The notes beneath the pieces are model-generated. The model saw nothing but the letters and a program-made list of their open reading frames with translations, did no database searches and had not been told where the DNA came from. A DNA stretch of 5,882 nucleotides from Microcaldota archaeon. Lineage in GTDB: Archaea > Micrarchaeota > Micrarchaeia > Micrarchaeales > CABMGC01. The stretch covers positions 1 through 5,882 of the forward strand of contig JASHTX010000051.1 in the NCBI GenBank assembly GCA_030040335.1. The letters run 5' to 3'. This document shows positions 1 to 4,890 of this stretch, in pieces (positions within the stretch are counted from its first letter, which is position 1; each line of letters starts with the position of its first letter). A program made the position numbers and the translations under genes.

Positions 1-100
1 AGAGTCCTTCGGACAGATGCCCGCTCACGAGATAATGAGAAGGGCATTGGATATAATAAACTCTGGGCTCAAAGAGGTACACAAAGAGCTAAAGAAATGA
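1..100 (+). CDS. rpoD: RNA polymerase subunit D (Rpo3), C-terminal fragment
   Basis: This is the last 32 codons of a gene that begins before the window; full codons start at base 2 and the TGA stop is at 98-100. The peptide begins ESFGQMPAHEIMRRALDIIN and ends in a lysine/glutamate-rich helix. That matches the C-terminus of archaeal RNA polymerase subunit D, where an ESxG-containing strand is followed by a P-x-E-I helix and a charged tail. Subunit D forms the assembly platform of the archaeal polymerase with subunit L (family knowledge). The context agrees, since rpoD followed by tRNA-Leu and L13/S9 is a known archaeal arrangement. The stop codon lies one base before the tRNA-Leu gene. Only a short tail is visible, so the call rests on this motif plus synteny. 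Confidence 0.8.
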   Translation, partial: ESFGQMPAHEIMRRALDIINSGLKEVHKELKK

Positions 101-101
101 C

Positions 102-187
102 GCGGGGGTGGCAGAGCCTGGCCAAATGCGCAAGCTTGAGGTGCTTGTGGTCTAGTACCTGCGCGAGTTCGAATCTCGTCCCCCGCA
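102..187 (+). tRNA. tRNA-Leu(GAG)
   Basis: A class II tRNA folds here. The 7-bp acceptor stem is perfect (102-108 with 180-186) and the D stem has 3 bp (111-113 with 127-129). The anticodon stem is 131-135 with 143-147, around loop TTGAGGT with anticodon GAG at 138-140. A long variable arm (148-162) has a GGT/ACC stem, and the T arm is 163-179 with loop TTCGAAT. The discriminator is A187. CCA is not encoded, so the 3' end must be completed by CCA-adding enzyme. No intron is present. It reads Leu codons CUC/CUU. It sits one base after the rpoD stop and 42 bases before rpl13, so it is probably cut from a polycistronic transcript by RNase P and tRNase Z. An AT-rich stretch inside rpoD (about 50-58) could be a private TATA box, but this is weak. 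Confidence 0.95.
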
Positions 188-229
188 AATCGGGTAAGGC
201 TTAAGAATCAGGAAAACAAAGGAAGGAAG

Positions 230-670
230 ATGGCTGAAAAGGAGTATGTCATAGACTGCGACTCGAGGATACTTGGAAGGCTGGCCAGCCACGTCGCCAA
301 GCTTCTGCTGCAGGGCAACAGGGTCACGCTCGTCAACGCAGAAAAGGCAGCGATAAGCGGGCACGTTAGCAACATAGTCGCCAACTACAAGCAGAAGATT
401 GAGTTCCAGGACAAGGCCAATCCCGAGCACTCACCCTACTGGTCGAGAAGGCCGGACTTCCTGGTCAAGAGAATTGTTAGAGGAATGCTGCCCTACAAGA
501 AGGCAACGGGCAGGGATGCCTACAAGAGGCTGAGAGTCTATGTAGGCGTACCGGCGGAAGTGGCGAAGCAGAAGATGGAGAAAGTGGAGATAAAGGGAAG
601 CGAGGAGGCTTACGAGACATCGATCTCGGTGAAGGAGCTTTCCGAGAAACTTGGTTATAGGTTGAACTGA
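230..670 (+). CDS. rpl13: 50S ribosomal protein L13 (uL13)
   Basis: This 146-residue protein is of normal length for archaeal L13, a large-subunit protein that binds 23S rRNA early in assembly. The N-terminal block runs VIDCDSRILGRLASHVAKLL (residues 7-26). After it come LVNAEKAAISG, the HSPYWSRRPDFL segment and the conserved RIVRGMLPYKKATGRDAYKR region near residues 82-101. The ATG at 230 is preceded by a purine-rich GGAAGG (221-226), close to the start, that may act as a weak Shine-Dalgarno site. The TGA stop shares its last base with the rps9 start (TGATG), so translation of the two genes is probably coupled. In many archaea L18e lies between tRNA-Leu and L13; only 42 bases are here, so it is absent from this position. 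Confidence 0.97.
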   Translation: MAEKEYVIDCDSRILGRLASHVAKLLLQGNRVTLVNAEKAAISGHVSNIVANYKQKIEFQDKANPEHSPYWSRRPDFLVKRIVRGMLPYKKATGRDAYKRLRVYVGVPAEVAKQKMEKVEIKGSEEAYETSISVKELSEKLGYRLN

Positions 671-1200
671 TGGCTGACGAGAAGGGTTTTGAGAATCTGA
701 ACAAGGAGCTTGCCAACGTTATCCCGCAGGCTGAAACAAGAGCAAAAGCCATAGCGAAGAAGGTCGTAAAGAGGAAGGTCGTCTCTAAGAAGAACAAGCC
801 TGTAGTGGAGAGCGCGAGGAGAAAGATGGCCATAGCGCGCGCGAGACTTGTTCCGGGAATGCAGAGGATTACAATCAACAACTTCGACATCAGCACCGTG
901 AAGCCCAAGGAGTTCAGGGAGATGATCATGGAGCCGGTCAACCTCTCGAGCATAACAAAGGAGATCGCAAGCACCTCTGACATAAGCATTTATGTATATG
1001 GCGGAGGATCGAGCGGACAGGCACAGGCAGCAAGGAGCGCTCTGGCGAAGGTTATCGCAAAGGCCTCTGGGAGCGACGTGATCAAGAAGATGTACATGGA
1101 TTACGACAGGATGATGCTTGTGGACGATGTCAGGCAGGTCGAGCCTAAGAAGTTCAAGGGGCCCAAGGCAAGAGCCAGGTTCCAGAAATCGTACAGATGA
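670..1200 (+). CDS. rps9: 30S ribosomal protein S9 (uS9), with N-terminal extension
   Basis: This is a 176-residue protein. The S9 core starts near residue 47 with the motif SARRKMAIARARLVPG, the counterpart of the usual GKRKTAIARA block. It continues through ITINNFDIS, the YVYGGGSSGQAQAARSALAK segment (about residues 108-127) and the tail KGPKARARFQKSYR. The C-terminal Lys-Ser-Tyr-Arg is the part of S9 that reaches the ribosomal P site and contacts tRNA (family knowledge). Archaeal S9 is usually about 130-140 residues, so roughly 45 extra residues lie at the N-terminus: an acidic start, then a Lys/Arg/Val-rich stretch at about 24-43. The ATG at 670 overlaps the L13 stop in a TGATG junction and no better internal start exists, so the extension looks genuine. 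Codon use (AAG, GAG preferred) matches the neighbours. Confidence 0.95.
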   Translation: MADEKGFENLNKELANVIPQAETRAKAIAKKVVKRKVVSKKNKPVVESARRKMAIARARLVPGMQRITINNFDISTVKPKEFREMIMEPVNLSSITKEIASTSDISIYVYGGGSSGQAQAARSALAKVIAKASGSDVIKKMYMDYDRMMLVDDVRQVEPKKFKGPKARARFQKSYR

Positions 1201-1204
1201 TCTC

Positions 1205-1474
1205 ATGGTGGAAAGGAGAGCAAAACAGGAAAGCACGTTCATGCTACCGTCAGGCAGAGATTGTGCGGTCATAAAACTGCTGAAAGAAAGAACGAGTGGA
1301 GAGTTTGGGGAGAGGGCAATCGAAGGGCATGTTGCTTCCCCGGCTCATGCATGGAGAAAATGTGATGCTGTTGCGGAAGACTGGGCTGTGAGAGCTGCGG
1401 TCAGGGCAACGCCGAAGGCTTATGCTGAACTCATTAGCCGCCGTGATGGAAGAGAGGCTCAGCTAGAATGGTAA
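1205..1474 (+). CDS. Possible 89-residue protein of unknown function between rps9 and rpoN
   Basis: I do not recognise this frame. It begins with ATG four bases after the S9 stop, ends with TAA at 1472-1474, and leaves 15 bases holding the rpoN ribosome site. It therefore fills the gap as an operon gene would. The product would be rich in Arg, Ala and Glu with four Trp and two Cys; it looks helical and has no membrane segment. Against coding, Lys and Glu codons are mostly AAA/GAA where the neighbours use AAG/GAG, the third position is about 45% G+C by my count, and no ribosome site is evident. The same frame is also open upstream inside rps9, so openness alone proves little. A hairpin of about 10 bp (1307-1341) lies inside. 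It does not resemble RpoK, which often neighbours RpoN. It could be a real lineage-specific gene, a decayed gene, or a non-coding or structured spacer. Confidence 0.4.
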   Translation: MVERRAKQESTFMLPSGRDCAVIKLLKERTSGEFGERAIEGHVASPAHAWRKCDAVAEDWAVRAAVRATPKAYAELISRRDGREAQLEW

Positions 1475-1489
1475 CAAGAGGTAGATGCT

Positions 1490-1690
1490 ATGATGATACC
1501 AGTTAGGTGTTTTTCCTGCGGTCAGGTAATAGCTGACAAGTGGGAGGAGTTTGACAAGAGGGTCAACAAGAACGGAGAGGATGCGGGCAAGGTACTGGAC
1601 GACCTTGAGGTAAAGAGATATTGCTGCAGGAGAATGCTCGTCAGCCACGTCGACCTCATCGATGACATAATAAACTACGGAAGGAAGTAG
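1490..1690 (+). CDS. rpoN: RNA polymerase subunit N (Rpo10)
   Basis: This 66-residue protein has the full signature of archaeal RpoN / eukaryotic RPB10. It opens IPVRCFSCGQVIADKWEEF and carries a zinc site made of C7-x2-C10 and the adjacent pair C45-C46 in RYCCRRML. The conserved HVDLIDDIINY C-terminal helix follows. RpoN sits in the D-L-N-P assembly subcomplex of RNA polymerase and is structural, bound to one zinc (family knowledge). Two consecutive ATGs (1490 and 1493) are possible starts. GAGGT at 1478-1482 is a good Shine-Dalgarno site, 7 bases before the first ATG and 10 before the second; family members start either way. RpoK, which commonly follows RpoN in euryarchaeal operons, is not here. 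Confidence 0.96.
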   Translation: MMIPVRCFSCGQVIADKWEEFDKRVNKNGEDAGKVLDDLEVKRYCCRRMLVSHVDLIDDIINYGRK

Positions 1691-1698
1691 CAATAAGG

Positions 1699-1706
1699 AT
1701 AAAAAC
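1699..1706 (+). promoter_or_regulatory. Likely TATA box (box A) for tRNA-Pro
   Basis: ATAAAAAC lies about 27 bases before the first base of tRNA-Pro at 1730. This is the usual spacing of an archaeal TATA box to its transcription start, so the transcript would begin almost at the mature 5' end. The assignment rests on sequence and spacing only. Confidence 0.4.
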
Positions 1707-1729
1707 ATCTTGCGCCAATAGACTAGCAC

Positions 1730-1824
1730 GGGGTCGTCGGCTAGCTTGGTTAGGCTTTGTGCCTAGGGCGCACAAGACCTGAGTTCAAATGGCAATTCGA
1801 TGCCTGAGAATCTCAGCGACCCCG
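1730..1824 (+). tRNA. tRNA-Pro(AGG) with a 21-nt intron in the T loop
   Basis: The acceptor stem is perfect (1730-1736 with 1817-1823). The D stem is 1739-1742 with 1753-1756 and includes two G-U pairs; A14, G18G19 and A21 are present. The anticodon stem is 1758-1762 with 1770-1774, around loop CTAGGGC with anticodon AGG at 1765-1767 and G37. The variable loop has 4 nt. The T stem is 1779-1783 with 1812-1816, but 28 bases separate its strands instead of 7; removing 1790-1810 restores the loop TTCAAAT. Base 73 is G1824 and CCA is not encoded. Proline identity fits the GG at 35-36, G37 and the location between rpoN and rps2, where many archaea keep a tRNA-Pro. A at position 34 and G73 are both odd for an archaeal tRNA-Pro. 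The intact splice motif argues for a functional gene. Confidence 0.82.
1790..1810 (+). other. tRNA intron at position 59/60 with canonical bulge-helix-bulge motif
   Basis: The exon-intron junctions form a strict bulge-helix-bulge. The outer helix is the T stem (1779-1783 with 1812-1816). The central 4-bp helix is UUCA (1784-1787) with UGAG (1805-1808), one pair being U-G. Both 3-nt bulges are AAU (1788-1790 and 1809-1811). The inner helix is GGCA (1791-1794) with UGCC (1801-1804), closed by a 6-nt loop. Archaeal splicing endonuclease cuts between the second and third bulge bases (established), which gives an intron of 1790-1810 and ligation of A59 to U60. The product is a standard 7-nt T loop. 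Confidence 0.85.
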
Positions 1825-1852
1825 TATGGAAAGGATGAAAAAGAGGAAAGGC

Positions 1853-1860
1853 AAAATATG
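1853..1860 (+). promoter_or_regulatory. Likely TATA box for rps2
   Basis: AAAATATG is centred about 24 bases before the ATG at 1880. Transcription would therefore start at or next to that ATG and give a leaderless mRNA. No Shine-Dalgarno site precedes the gene, which fits this reading. Confidence 0.4.
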
Positions 1861-1879
1861 ATACTTGTGATTGATGTTT

Positions 1880-2500
1880 ATGGCTGAAGAAAAAGAGACG
1901 CTTGTGAATCAGGCAGACTACCTTGAGGTAGGCGTACAGATAGGCACGAGGATAAGGACCCCTGGCATGAGCAGATACATATACAAGAGAAGGGAAGACG
2001 GCCTCTACCTTCTGGATCTGCCGATGATAGATGAGCGCATAAGGACAGCGGCTAAGATGCTCGCCAGATATGAGCAGAAGGTGATAGTCGCTACTGCTTC
2101 AAGAATATATGCCATAGCCCCTGCGAGGAAGTTCGCCGAGATAACGGGCACGCAGGTGCTGAGCGGCAGGGTTATGCCAGGCGTCTTCACGAATCCAAAC
2201 AGGACCGACTTCATAGAGCCAGAGATAGTGCTTGTAAGCGACACGCGAAACGAGAGGCAGGCGGTAAAGGAGGCTAGCAAGATAAATGCGCCTATCGTGG
2301 CGCTGTGCGATACGGACAACTGGATAAAGTACGTGGACATGGTGATACCGTGCAACAACAAGGGAAGGAGGTCGCTTGCGCTCATATACTTCCTGCTCGC
2401 CAGGGAGTTCATGAAGGAGAAGGGTCTGCTGAAAAGCAACGAGGAGTTCAACTACAGCATATCCGACTTCGAAGCCAAGGTCGAGATGAAGGTCAAGTGA
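1880..2500 (+). CDS. rps2: 30S ribosomal protein S2 (uS2)
   Basis: This 206-residue protein is of normal length for archaeal S2, a small-subunit protein at the head-body junction that joins late in assembly. Landmarks are NQADYLEVGVQIGTRIRTPG near the N-terminus, LDLPMIDERIRTAAKMLARY, the GRVMPGVFTNP motif near the middle, EIVLVSDTRNERQAVKEAS, APIVALCDTDN and IPCNNKGRRSLALIYFLLAR in the last third. The frame also has a TTG (1871) and an ATG (1874) slightly upstream. I prefer the ATG at 1880 because the product then begins MAEEKETL and the upstream A/T-rich box puts the transcript start there. It follows tRNA-Pro by 55 bases and has its own likely promoter. In some archaea enolase lies between the tRNA and S2; it is absent here. 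Confidence 0.96.
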   Translation: MAEEKETLVNQADYLEVGVQIGTRIRTPGMSRYIYKRREDGLYLLDLPMIDERIRTAAKMLARYEQKVIVATASRIYAIAPARKFAEITGTQVLSGRVMPGVFTNPNRTDFIEPEIVLVSDTRNERQAVKEASKINAPIVALCDTDNWIKYVDMVIPCNNKGRRSLALIYFLLAREFMKEKGLLKSNEEFNYSISDFEAKVEMKVK

Positions 2501-2506
2501 AGTAAG

Positions 2507-2515
2507 TTAAATAAA
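2507..2515 (+). promoter_or_regulatory. Likely TATA box for the pilin-like gene
   Basis: TTAAATAAA sits just after the rps2 stop, centred about 27 bases before the ATG at 2538. The spacing predicts a leaderless transcript separate from rps2. No ribosome site is visible in the remaining bases, which are pyrimidine-rich (ACTTCTTCC) just before the ATG. Confidence 0.5.
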
Positions 2516-2537
2516 CTCTAATTCTGATACTTCTTCC

Positions 2538-3083
2538 ATGTGGCGCCATTTCAGGGCTCAGGCCGCAGTCGACTTCATGATGTCATACGGGATAGCCCTC
2601 ATAATAATATTTATCGCGATAGCTGTCATATACCAGATAAGCGTGCTGTCTCCAAGCCTGGCAACGCAGACCTGCACAGGCATGGCAGGCTTTTCATGCG
2701 AGCTTTTTATTCTGAACAAGACGGGAACCCTGCTGCTTACGCTGTCACAGGCGACCGGCGGCACTATAACGGTAAACGGGATAGCTTGCTCGTCGCAGCC
2801 AAATGCAACGGGAAACAAGCCTGAATATGGGAACATATACGTGACGAACGCATTTCCCTACTATCCGCCCGGTACACAGCCCGCTACTAACTCTCCGAAC
2901 ACGGGAATAAACATCTTCAGCGACAGCAGCAACACTCTATACCTCTACTGCTACACAGGTACAGGCGTTGCCGCAGGCACGCTGGGCGACAGCTACACAG
3001 GCTTCATCTGGCTTAACTATTCTGTTCCTGGATACGGAGTCCTCACGCAGGAGGTCGCTTCTCTGAACACCAGATACACATAG
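2538..3083 (+). CDS. Secreted pilin-like protein with class III signal peptide
   Basis: This is a 181-residue protein. The N-terminus begins MWRHFRAQAAVDFMMSYG, with positive residues, then Gln8, then an acidic residue five positions along (Asp12). A hydrophobic helix (about residues 19-34, rich in Ile) follows. This is the layout of archaeal class III signals cut by a prepilin peptidase just before the Gln (Ala7|Gln8). The hydrophobic helix stays on and packs into a pilus core or anchors the protein (family knowledge). The remainder is a Thr/Ser/Gly/Asn-rich, probably beta-rich extracellular domain with four cysteines (46, 54, 84, 138), enough for two disulfides, and three N-x-S/T sequons (60, 89 and in LNYS near the end). 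It may be a minor pilin or adhesin; the exact role is unknown. It stands alone with no pilus assembly genes nearby. The gene ends 7 bases from the convergent metG stop. Confidence 0.8.
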   Translation: MWRHFRAQAAVDFMMSYGIALIIIFIAIAVIYQISVLSPSLATQTCTGMAGFSCELFILNKTGTLLLTLSQATGGTITVNGIACSSQPNATGNKPEYGNIYVTNAFPYYPPGTQPATNSPNTGINIFSDSSNTLYLYCYTGTGVAAGTLGDSYTGFIWLNYSVPGYGVLTQEVASLNTRYT

Positions 3084-3090
3084 CCGTATG

Positions 3091-4725
3091 CTATTCGTAT
3101 TTGCGCAGTTTCTCATCCTTGTTCGTCATTTTCTGGAAGAGCGGCTTGGGTTCTGCAGAGAAATCGAGGTTGACTGGATCTGACAGCAGCTTGAGAGTGG
3201 GCTCGCTCTTTATACTGAAATATCTGAGAAGCTCCTTGCTGGCCTTTGGAGTGAAAGGATAAAGGGCTATTGCAAGCGAGTAGGTTATCGCGATAAGGCT
3301 ATCGAATATCTCTGTGAATTCCTTTGCATGCGCCACATTTTCTTTCGCCTTCTTAGCGAGAATCCAGGGTTCTTTCTTGCTCATTATCTCATTGCCAAGG
3401 TCTGCGAGCTCTACAACGGCGCCTACCGCCTTCTTAAGCTGCAGTTTGTCGAATGAGTCGCGATACTTGTCAAGTATCTTGGAGATGCGCTCTTCGCCGC
3501 TTACCTTTATGTCTTTGTTGATCAGCTCCTTGTTGCTCTTCGCCAACTTGAGCACCCTCTGCGCAAGGTTTCCTATCTTGTCGTTCAGCACCGTGTTGAC
3601 AACCTCTACAAGCGATTCCTGGGTGAACTCGCTGTCGGCATTCTCTGGGTACATGTACATCAGAGCGAACCTCCAGTAATCAGGGCCCAGAAACTCAAGG
3701 GCGCTCTTCATGTTCAGGCCCACGCCCTGGCTCTTAGAGAATTTCAGCTTTTTGGATACGAGGAACTGTGATTCCTTTATTGTGTAGGGCAACACAAAAC
3801 CCAGCTTGGAGCCAATAAGCATCGCGGGCCACATTATGGTGTGGAAGATTGTGTTGTCTTTTCCAAGGAACTGGACGAGCTGGGTGTGTTCGTTCTGCCA
3901 GTAATCACGCCATCTTCTTGCATCCCATTCCTGGGTTATGCCGATATAGCCCAGGACAGCGTCGAACCAGACGTAGACAACGGAGTTTTCGTATCCCGCA
4001 AGCGGAACCGGGAAGCCCCATTTCATGTTCCTTGTTATGTCCCTGGGTTTCAGTTCCTCTTTTATCATGCTCAGGGATTTGTTGATTGCATCCTTGCTCC
4101 ATTCGTGCTTCGAGTTCTTCTTTATGAATTCCTTGACGTTTCCCTCCAGCTTGTTGAGTTCCAGGGCGAGGTTCTTCGTTTTCAGGAATTTTATGTCGCT
4201 TTTGCCGCAGATGGCACAGAAAGGCTCTATTATCTGCGTTGGCTCTAAAAGTCTGCCGCAGTTGTCGCACTGGTCTCCGCGCGCGCTTCTTTTCTTGCAG
4301 TAGGGGCATGTCCCCTGTATGAACCTGTCGGTAAGGTATCGCTTGTCTACATTGCAGTAGGCCTGCATGTCTTCTCTCTCGAGTATGTAGCCGTTGTTGT
4401 AAAGCTCGTTGAAGACGTTGTATGTGACCTCCCTGTTCTCTTGCGTATGAGTCTTGCCGTAGTAGGTGAAAGTGCATTCATACTTTTCAAACAGTTTCTT
4501 CACGGTCTCGTGCATCTCGTTTGCCAGCTGCTCCGGTTCGATTCCCTTCTTCACAGCTGCGAGTTCTATGGGAGTACCGTGCTGGTCGGAACCACAAATA
4601 AAGATTACATCGTCGCCCTTCATCTTCAGGTATTTCGAGTAGACGTCGGCCGGCAGTACGGAACCGACAAAATTTCCAAGATGAGGTATGGAATATACGT
4701 ACGGAAGCGCAGATGTAACTATCAC
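3091..4725 (-). CDS. metG: Methionyl-tRNA synthetase (class I), catalytic plus anticodon-binding core
   Basis: This 544-residue protein charges tRNA-Met with methionine using ATP in the cytoplasm. The N-terminus reads VTSALPYVYSIPHLGNFVG and holds the HIGH-type ATP motif as HLGN (15-18). CGSDQHGTPIE (44-54) is the methionine-site block. The inserted zinc domain has C140-x2-C143 and C153-x2-C156, plus a further C170-x2-C173. YVWFDAVLGYIG starts at 251, and the second ATP motif is KFSKS (328-332). The all-helical anticodon domain begins near NDKIGNLAQR (381-390). The C-terminal OB-fold (EMAP/Trbp111-type) domain found on many MetRS is missing; it may be a separate gene or absent. The start is GTG at 4725, because the conserved strand begins at the next residue and the upstream frame has no better start. 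It diverges from mcm and converges on the pilin-like gene. Confidence 0.97.
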   Translation of the reverse strand: MIVTSALPYVYSIPHLGNFVGSVLPADVYSKYLKMKGDDVIFICGSDQHGTPIELAAVKKGIEPEQLANEMHETVKKLFEKYECTFTYYGKTHTQENREVTYNVFNELYNNGYILEREDMQAYCNVDKRYLTDRFIQGTCPYCKKRSARGDQCDNCGRLLEPTQIIEPFCAICGKSDIKFLKTKNLALELNKLEGNVKEFIKKNSKHEWSKDAINKSLSMIKEELKPRDITRNMKWGFPVPLAGYENSVVYVWFDAVLGYIGITQEWDARRWRDYWQNEHTQLVQFLGKDNTIFHTIMWPAMLIGSKLGFVLPYTIKESQFLVSKKLKFSKSQGVGLNMKSALEFLGPDYWRFALMYMYPENADSEFTQESLVEVVNTVLNDKIGNLAQRVLKLAKSNKELINKDIKVSGEERISKILDKYRDSFDKLQLKKAVGAVVELADLGNEIMSKKEPWILAKKAKENVAHAKEFTEIFDSLIAITYSLAIALYPFTPKASKELLRYFSIKSEPTLKLLSDPVNLDFSAEPKPLFQKMTNKDEKLRKYE

Positions 4726-4752
4726 TCTAGCCAGCGAATCACCTAACCACGC

Positions 4753-4761
4753 TAATATTTT
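4753..4761 (-). promoter_or_regulatory. Likely TATA box for metG
   Basis: Read on the minus strand this is AAAATATTA, centred about 32 bases before the GTG start. The transcript would begin a few bases ahead of the start codon. No Shine-Dalgarno site is evident between it and the GTG. Confidence 0.45.
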
Positions 4762-4830
4762 GCAAGAAACCCATTAAAAGACTGCTTTTTGGCGTTATTT
4801 TGGGGAAACGCATCAGAATAATGGAAGTAC

Positions 4831-4844
4831 CTGCGGTTACGCAG
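4831..4844. repeat. Short perfect inverted repeat upstream of mcm
   Basis: CTGCG-GTTA-CGCAG is a 5-bp perfect dyad with a 4-base spacer. It ends six bases before the likely mcm TATA box, inside the 165-bp divergent metG-mcm spacer. It could be a regulator site, but a dyad this short can arise by chance. The rest of the spacer (4726-4890) holds the two TATA-like boxes and nothing else I can recognise. Confidence 0.3.
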
Positions 4845-4849
4845 CTATG

Positions 4850-4857
4850 TTTATATT
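4850..4857 (+). promoter_or_regulatory. Likely TATA box for mcm
   Basis: TTTATATT is close to the archaeal box A consensus and is centred about 37 bases before the GTG at 4891. It predicts a 5' leader of roughly 10 bases. Confidence 0.5.
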
Positions 4858-4890
4858 CATGACTGAGCTCATTAGATTCCGGGGATTTGC

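Noticed and set aside
1118..1204. Extending the unknown frame upstream to an ATG at 1118
   Set aside because: It would overlap rps9 by more than 80 bases in another frame. The ATG at 1205 is the only start with operon-like spacing.
655..1272. Long minus-strand frames opposite rpl13 and rps9 (477-989, 655-1272)
   Set aside because: They are mirror frames of well-conserved ribosomal genes and have no recognisable product.
1201..1489. RNase P RNA or SRP RNA in the rps9-rpoN gap, suggested by its size and pieces such as GGTCAGG and GGCTTA
   Set aside because: The conserved RNase P blocks (GGAAGTCC-like and ACAGAA...GGCTTA) are not present together. The SRP helix 8 tetraloop motif is also missing. 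The purine-rich ends cannot pair with each other as SRP helix 5 requires.
1779..1816. The repeated CCTGAG in tRNA-Pro as a simple duplication or a damaged T arm
   Set aside because: The second copy supplies the 3' strand of the central helix in a complete bulge-helix-bulge motif, so it is explained by the intron.
1871..1879. TTG at 1871 or ATG at 1874 as the rps2 start
   Set aside because: They add only two or three residues unlike the usual S2 start. The TATA spacing points to the ATG at 1880.
3841..4303. Plus-strand and alternate minus-strand frames inside metG
   Set aside because: The MetRS frame is conserved along its full length; these are shadows with low-complexity translations.
4790..4815. 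Origin-binding (ORB-like) repeat near mcm, suggested by GGGGAAACG
   Set aside because: Only a single short partial match is present, with no second copy, no inverted pair and no cdc6/orc1 gene in the window.
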